Shown piece by piece: positions 5,638 through 8,407 of a stretch of 8,407 nt of DNA (its first letter is position 1; each line of letters starts with the position of its first letter). The notes below the pieces were generated by a model, which was given only the letters and a program-made list of their open reading frames with translations, had not been told where the DNA came from and searched no databases. The DNA comes from Rubrivirga sp. (GTDB lineage: Bacteria > Bacteroidota > Rhodothermia > Rhodothermales > Rubricoccaceae): NCBI GenBank assembly GCA_012269805.1, contig JAAXJP010000280.1, positions 1 to 8,407 of the forward strand, given 5' to 3'. A program made the translations under genes and the position numbers.

Positions 5638-7245
5638 TCAGGCGGCGGCGGGCGCGTCCTCGGCCTGCGCCAGCATCCGCTTGAGCGGGCCGGCGAAGAA
5701 GAAGAACGCGATGCCGGCCGCGATGGCGATGGCCGCCACCAAGCCCATGAACGCCGGGAGGTCGAGCGTGTCGTAGAACCCGGCGATCGAGCCGGCGATA
5801 AAGTTGCCGACCGACGCGCCGAGGAACCACACGCCCATCATGAGTGACGAGACGCGGGCCGGCGCCAGCTTCGTCGTCGCGCTGAGGCCGACCGGCGAGA
5901 GCGTCAGCTCGCCGAGCGTGTGGAGGAGGTACGTGATCACGAGCCACCACGGGGAGGCCTGGCCGTCGGCCGCCGCGAGCCCGGCGCCCACCATCGTCAC
6001 GAACCCGAGGCCGAGGAGCACGAGGCCCATCCCGAACTTCGTGGCCGTCGAGGGGTCGGCGTTCCGCCGCGCGAGCGCCGTCCAGATCATGGCGACGAAC
6101 GGGGCGATCGTGAAGATGAAGAACGCGTTCAGCGACTGGAACCACGCGGCCGGGACCGTGTCGCCGTTCTGGAGGCCCGGGATCCACTGGAGCCAGCCCG
6201 GGAGGCTCCGGTCGGTCTGGTTCTCGGCGAACAGGTTGAGGCTCGACCCGGCCTGCTCGAACGCGGCCAGGAAGATGGCGTAGCCGAGGAACAGGAGGAT
6301 GATCATCCAGAGCCGCTTCTTTTCCCCCTCCGTCCAGTACGGCCGCGTGAGGAGCCACGCGAACAGCCCGACCGTGATCGTGAGCAGGAGGACGGTGTAG
6401 ATCCCCTGGATCACGCCGTTCGTCGCCGGGACGATGCCGGCGAGCATCAGCGCCGCGAGCCCACCGAAGAACACGACCGTGCCGGCGAGCCCCTTCCAGA
6501 ACAGGCTCCGCGAGGCGTCCCGCTCGGCCTCGGCCTCCGCCGTCAGCTTGCCGACGTCGCCCAGCTGGTTGCCGAAGATGAGGTACACGATCACGCCGAT
6601 CAGCATCCCGACCCCCGCGGCGGCGAACCCGTAGTGCCACCCGTAGTTGACCGCGAGCGCGCCGCAGATGAGCGGGGCCGCGAACGCGCCGATGTTGATC
6701 CCCATGTAAAACAGGGTGAACCCGGCGTCGCGGCGGCCGTCCTCCGGCCCGTAGAGCTGGCCGACCATGACCGAGATGTTCGGCTTGAGGAGCCCGGTGC
6801 CCAGGATGATGAGCCCGAGGCCGGCGTAGAACGTGGCGATCGAGTCGAACGCCATCGTGAAGTGGCCGGCCGTGATGAGGATGCCGCCGTAGAGCACGCT
6901 CTGCCGTTGCCCCAGAATCCGGTCGGCGATCCACCCGCCCGGCAGGTTTGCCAGATACACCAGCGACGTGTAGAGCCCGTACACGAGGGCCGACGTCCCG
7001 ACGTCGTAGCCCAGCCCGCCGTCGACGGTCTCGGCCGTCATGAACAGGATGAGGAGCGCCCGCATCCCGTAGTAAGACGCCCGCTCGAAGAGCTCCGTAA
7101 AGAACAGGTTCGAGAGCCCGAGGGGGTGGCCGAAGAACCGCGTGTCGTTCGCGGAGAGGGCGCCGGTGGCGGAGGCGCCGCCCATCGCGGCGATCTCACG
7201 GGCGGCGAGGTCGCTCGCGCCCTCGGCGTCGGGTCCTTTGCTCAT
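5638..7245 (-). CDS. POT/PTR2-family proton-coupled oligopeptide transporter
   Basis: A 535-residue inner-membrane protein of the major facilitator superfamily, likely importing di- or tripeptides with protons. The first helix carries ELFERASYYG (51-60), the ExxER..YYG proton/peptide motif, with alanine where phenylalanine is common. GTGLLKPNIS (149-158) gives K154 of helix 4. The PTR2 signature region FTLFYMGINIGAF lies at 176-188. FEQAGSSLNLFAENQTDR (329-346) gives E330 of helix 7, and GELTLSPVGLSATTKLAP (445-462) gives E446 of helix 10. Two extra hydrophobic segments (about 254-271 and 281-300) sit between helices 6 and 7, as in the 14-helix prokaryotic members. Length fits the family. The start is ATG at 7245; ATG at 7185 (M21) is an alternative, since the first 35 residues are Ala/Gly-rich and not needed for the fold. 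A promoter-like box lies 32 nt upstream, so it may be transcribed independently of meaB. Confidence 0.95.
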   Translation of the reverse strand: MSKGPDAEGASDLAAREIAAMGGASATGALSANDTRFFGHPLGLSNLFFTELFERASYYGMRALLILFMTAETVDGGLGYDVGTSALVYGLYTSLVYLANLPGGWIADRILGQRQSVLYGGILITAGHFTMAFDSIATFYAGLGLIILGTGLLKPNISVMVGQLYGPEDGRRDAGFTLFYMGINIGAFAAPLICGALAVNYGWHYGFAAAGVGMLIGVIVYLIFGNQLGDVGKLTAEAEAERDASRSLFWKGLAGTVVFFGGLAALMLAGIVPATNGVIQGIYTVLLLTITVGLFAWLLTRPYWTEGEKKRLWMIILLFLGYAIFLAAFEQAGSSLNLFAENQTDRSLPGWLQWIPGLQNGDTVPAAWFQSLNAFFIFTIAPFVAMIWTALARRNADPSTATKFGMGLVLLGLGFVTMVGAGLAAADGQASPWWLVITYLLHTLGELTLSPVGLSATTKLAPARVSSLMMGVWFLGASVGNFIAGSIAGFYDTLDLPAFMGLVAAIAIAAGIAFFFFAGPLKRMLAQAEDAPAAA

Positions 7246-7277
7246 GTCGGTGGGGTCAGTGGGTGGAAACCGGACGG

Positions 7278-7285
7278 CGAAGATA
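7278..7285 (-). promoter_or_regulatory. Candidate -7 promoter element for the peptide transporter
   Basis: On the minus strand this reads TATCTTCG, matching TAnnTTTG except for one base, and is followed by a 32-nt leader to the ATG at 7245. It is the best promoter-like box in the window by sequence and spacing. No TTTG is seen at -33; the upstream DNA is nearly pure G/C. Confidence 0.5.
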
Positions 7286-7310
7286 GCGGAGGGCCCGCCC
7301 GGCCCCCAGA

Positions 7311-7324
7311 GCCGCCCCGGCGGC
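7311..7324 (-). terminator. Possible weak terminator hairpin after meaB
   Basis: On the minus strand GCCGCC-GG-GGCGGC can form a tight 5-6 bp stem beginning 8 nt after the meaB stop codon (TGA, 7335-7333). The loop is short and no U-tract follows, so some transcription may well read into the transporter gene. Confidence 0.3.
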
Positions 7325-7332
7325 GCCCGGCG

Positions 7333-8271
7333 TCACGCGCGGCGGAGGTCGCCGGCCAGGACGCGGTCCGCGAGCGTGTGCGGCGCCCGCTCGTCGGCGT
7401 CGAGCTCCCGGACCGCCTCGGCGAGCGCGTCGGCCCGGCCGCCGGCCCAGAAGTCGCGGCGCCAGCGGCCCTCGACGAGGCGCCGGACGCGACGCCGGAG
7501 CCGCTCGGCCCGGATCTCGGCCCACGACTCCGCCAGCCGCTGGCGGTGCGCGTCGAGGGTGTCCACGAGCGCACCGAGGCCGTCCCCCCCGAGGGCCGAC
7601 GCCTTCACGACCGGTGGCGCCTCGTCCTCGCGGAGGTGGAGCACCGACCGCAGCGCGCGCACCAGGTTCGCCGCCTCCGGCTTGTCGGCCTTGTTGACGC
7701 AGAAGACGTCGGCGACCTCCATGAGCCCGGCCTTCATGGCCTGCACGGCGTCGCCGGACTCCGGGACGAGGACGACGAGCGTCGTGTCGGTCGCCTCGGC
7801 CACGTCGATCTCGCCCTGCCCCACGCCGACCGTCTCGACCAGGACCACGTCGTAGCCGGCCGCGTCGAACACGTCGCAGGCCGCCTCGGTCGCCTCGCTC
7901 AGCCCGCCGAGCGCCCCGCGCGCCGCGAGGCTCCGCACGAACACGCCGTCGTCCTCCGCGTGCCGGTCCATCCGGACGCGGTCGCCGAGGAGGGCCCCGC
8001 CCGTGAACGGGCTCGACGGGTCGACGGCCACGACGGCGACGGTCTCGCCGCGCTCTCGGAAGGCCGTGACGAGCCGGTCGGTGAGCGTCGACTTGCCGGC
8101 GCCGGGCGGGCCGGTGATCCCGATCCGCCACGCGCGGCCCGCGTGCGGGTAGAGCGCGTCCACCAAGTCGTCCGCGCCCGGCAGCCCGTTCTCGACGGCC
8201 GTGAGCGCGCGGGCGACGGCGCGGCGCTGGGCGGAGAGCACGTCGGGGGCGAGGTCGGAGGCGTCGGGCAC
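7333..8271 (-). CDS. meaB: MeaB/ArgK-type GTPase, methylmalonyl-CoA mutase chaperone
   Basis: A 312-residue G3E-family GTPase, close to the usual MeaB length. MeaB binds adenosylcobalamin-dependent methylmalonyl-CoA mutase, gates cofactor loading and protects or reactivates the enzyme in propionate/succinyl-CoA metabolism in the cytosol. Motifs: Walker A GITGPPGAGKST (51-62) with K60 and S61; VDPSSPFTGGALLGDRVRM (83-101), the family's switch region with D84; VETVGVGQ (145-152), the Walker B/switch stretch; a hydrophobic strand with VPESGDAVQAMKAGLMEVAD (169-188); and NKAD (193-196) for guanine specificity, with KASALGGDG (223-231) as the G5 loop. The Arg-rich C-terminal helices (about 245-312) form the dimer arm. 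The start is GTG at 8271; the frame stays open upstream but has no ATG, GTG or TTG near enough to replace it, and PDASDLAPDVLSAQRRAVAR is a normal N-terminal helix. The mutase subunits themselves are not in this window. Confidence 0.95.
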   Translation of the reverse strand: MPDASDLAPDVLSAQRRAVARALTAVENGLPGADDLVDALYPHAGRAWRIGITGPPGAGKSTLTDRLVTAFRERGETVAVVAVDPSSPFTGGALLGDRVRMDRHAEDDGVFVRSLAARGALGGLSEATEAACDVFDAAGYDVVLVETVGVGQGEIDVAEATDTTLVVLVPESGDAVQAMKAGLMEVADVFCVNKADKPEAANLVRALRSVLHLREDEAPPVVKASALGGDGLGALVDTLDAHRQRLAESWAEIRAERLRRRVRRLVEGRWRRDFWAGGRADALAEAVRELDADERAPHTLADRVLAGDLRRA

Positions 8272-8294
8272 GGAGCGGGCGGGAGACGGAGGGC

Positions 8295-8302
8295 GGAAGA
8301 TC
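8295..8302 (-). promoter_or_regulatory. Weak candidate -7 promoter element for meaB
   Basis: On the minus strand GATCTTCC lies 23 nt before the GTG start and resembles the TATCTTCG box of the transporter gene, with two differences. It is one of few A/T-containing spots in the region. Support is weak. Confidence 0.25.
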
Positions 8303-8311
8303 GCAGGCGGC

Positions 8312-8354
8312 GCCCGCCTCCGCCGGCTCCCTCCGCCGCGGCGCCGAGGCGGGC
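8312..8354. repeat. Inverted repeat upstream of meaB, possible terminator of a neighbouring gene
   Basis: Perfect 9-nt arms GCCCGCCTC (8312-8320) and GAGGCGGGC (8346-8354) flank a 25-nt loop that itself contains the palindrome CGCCGCGGCG (8334-8343). It precedes the meaB promoter candidate, so it could end transcription of a gene beyond the right edge. The right arm overlaps CCGAGGCG (8344-8351), the same octamer as one arm of the hairpin at 5623-5630. Confidence 0.4.
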
Positions 8355-8367
8355 CCGCCCACTCTCC

Positions 8368-8388
8368 ATCCCCGATCCTCGATCCCCA
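8368..8388. repeat. Three imperfect 7-nt tandem repeats
   Basis: ATCCCCG, ATCCTCG and ATCCCCA follow each other directly (8368-8374, 8375-8381, 8382-8388), each differing by at most two bases. The remaining bases to 8407 show no gene. Its role is unknown; it may be simple slippage. Confidence 0.4.
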
Positions 8389-8407
8389 GCGCCCGTCCCC
8401 TCTAGCT

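Noticed and set aside
5210..6934. 574-codon minus-strand frame overlapping the transporter
   Set aside because: Arg/His/Gly-rich with no hydrophobic pattern, and it is out of frame with a clear POT transporter.
7256..8362. 368-codon minus-strand frame overlapping meaB
   Set aside because: Arg/Gly-rich shadow frame; the MeaB motifs are all in the other frame.
1..8407. CRISPR array, tRNA/rRNA, insertion sequence or prophage
   Set aside because: No regularly spaced repeats, no cloverleaf-like GGTTCGA arm in context, no transposase or integrase motif, and no terminal inverted repeats with target duplications were seen.

Overview
The window is a very GC-rich (by eye about 70% or more), gene-dense bacterial segment with eight protein-coding genes. 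One of them runs off the left edge. Several things fit a high-GC member of the Bacteroidota/Rhodothermota side, such as the Salinibacter/Rhodothermus/Rubricoccaceae group: poor Shine-Dalgarno sequences, GTG as the start codon in four of the seven visible starts, and upstream boxes resembling the Bacteroidota -7 element TAnnTTTG. This placement is inference; no marker gene fixes the taxon.

Left part (1-3381, plus strand): three consecutive GT-B glycosyltransferases. Each start overlaps the preceding stop, by 8 nt at 962-969 and by 4 nt (GTGA) at 2227-2230, so they look like one translationally coupled operon that begins upstream of the window. They probably act in turn on a cell-surface glycan. 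The first enzyme lacks the usual E(x)7E pair of family-4 glycosyltransferases, while the other two keep it or a close D(x)7E version.

Middle part (3385-5581): a minus-strand pair consisting of a complete trimeric-type dUTPase (dut) and a GT-A glycosyltransferase with DxD and HxxGxxK motifs, joined by a one-base stop/start overlap (TAGTG). The GT-A gene ends only 3 nt from the end of the plus-strand operon, so the two units converge with no room for a terminator. A 98-nt divergent intergenic region separates dut from a plus-strand class I SAM-dependent methyltransferase. With four glycosyltransferases nearby, the methyltransferase may modify the same glycan, but its substrate cannot be read from sequence.

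Right part (5582-8407): a short convergent intergenic region with a good hairpin, then a minus-strand POT/PTR2-type proton-coupled oligopeptide transporter. Upstream of it on the same strand is a MeaB/ArgK-type GTPase, the chaperone of methylmalonyl-CoA mutase. The last 136 nt hold MeaB's upstream region, a GC-rich inverted repeat and a small 7-nt tandem repeat. No tRNA, rRNA, CRISPR array, insertion sequence or phage gene was seen, and no gene-free stretch exceeds 300 nt. I see no strong candidate for a wholly new system. The most unusual points are the dut/GT-A coupling, a possibly leaderless dut promoter, and the first glycosyltransferase without the canonical acidic pair.
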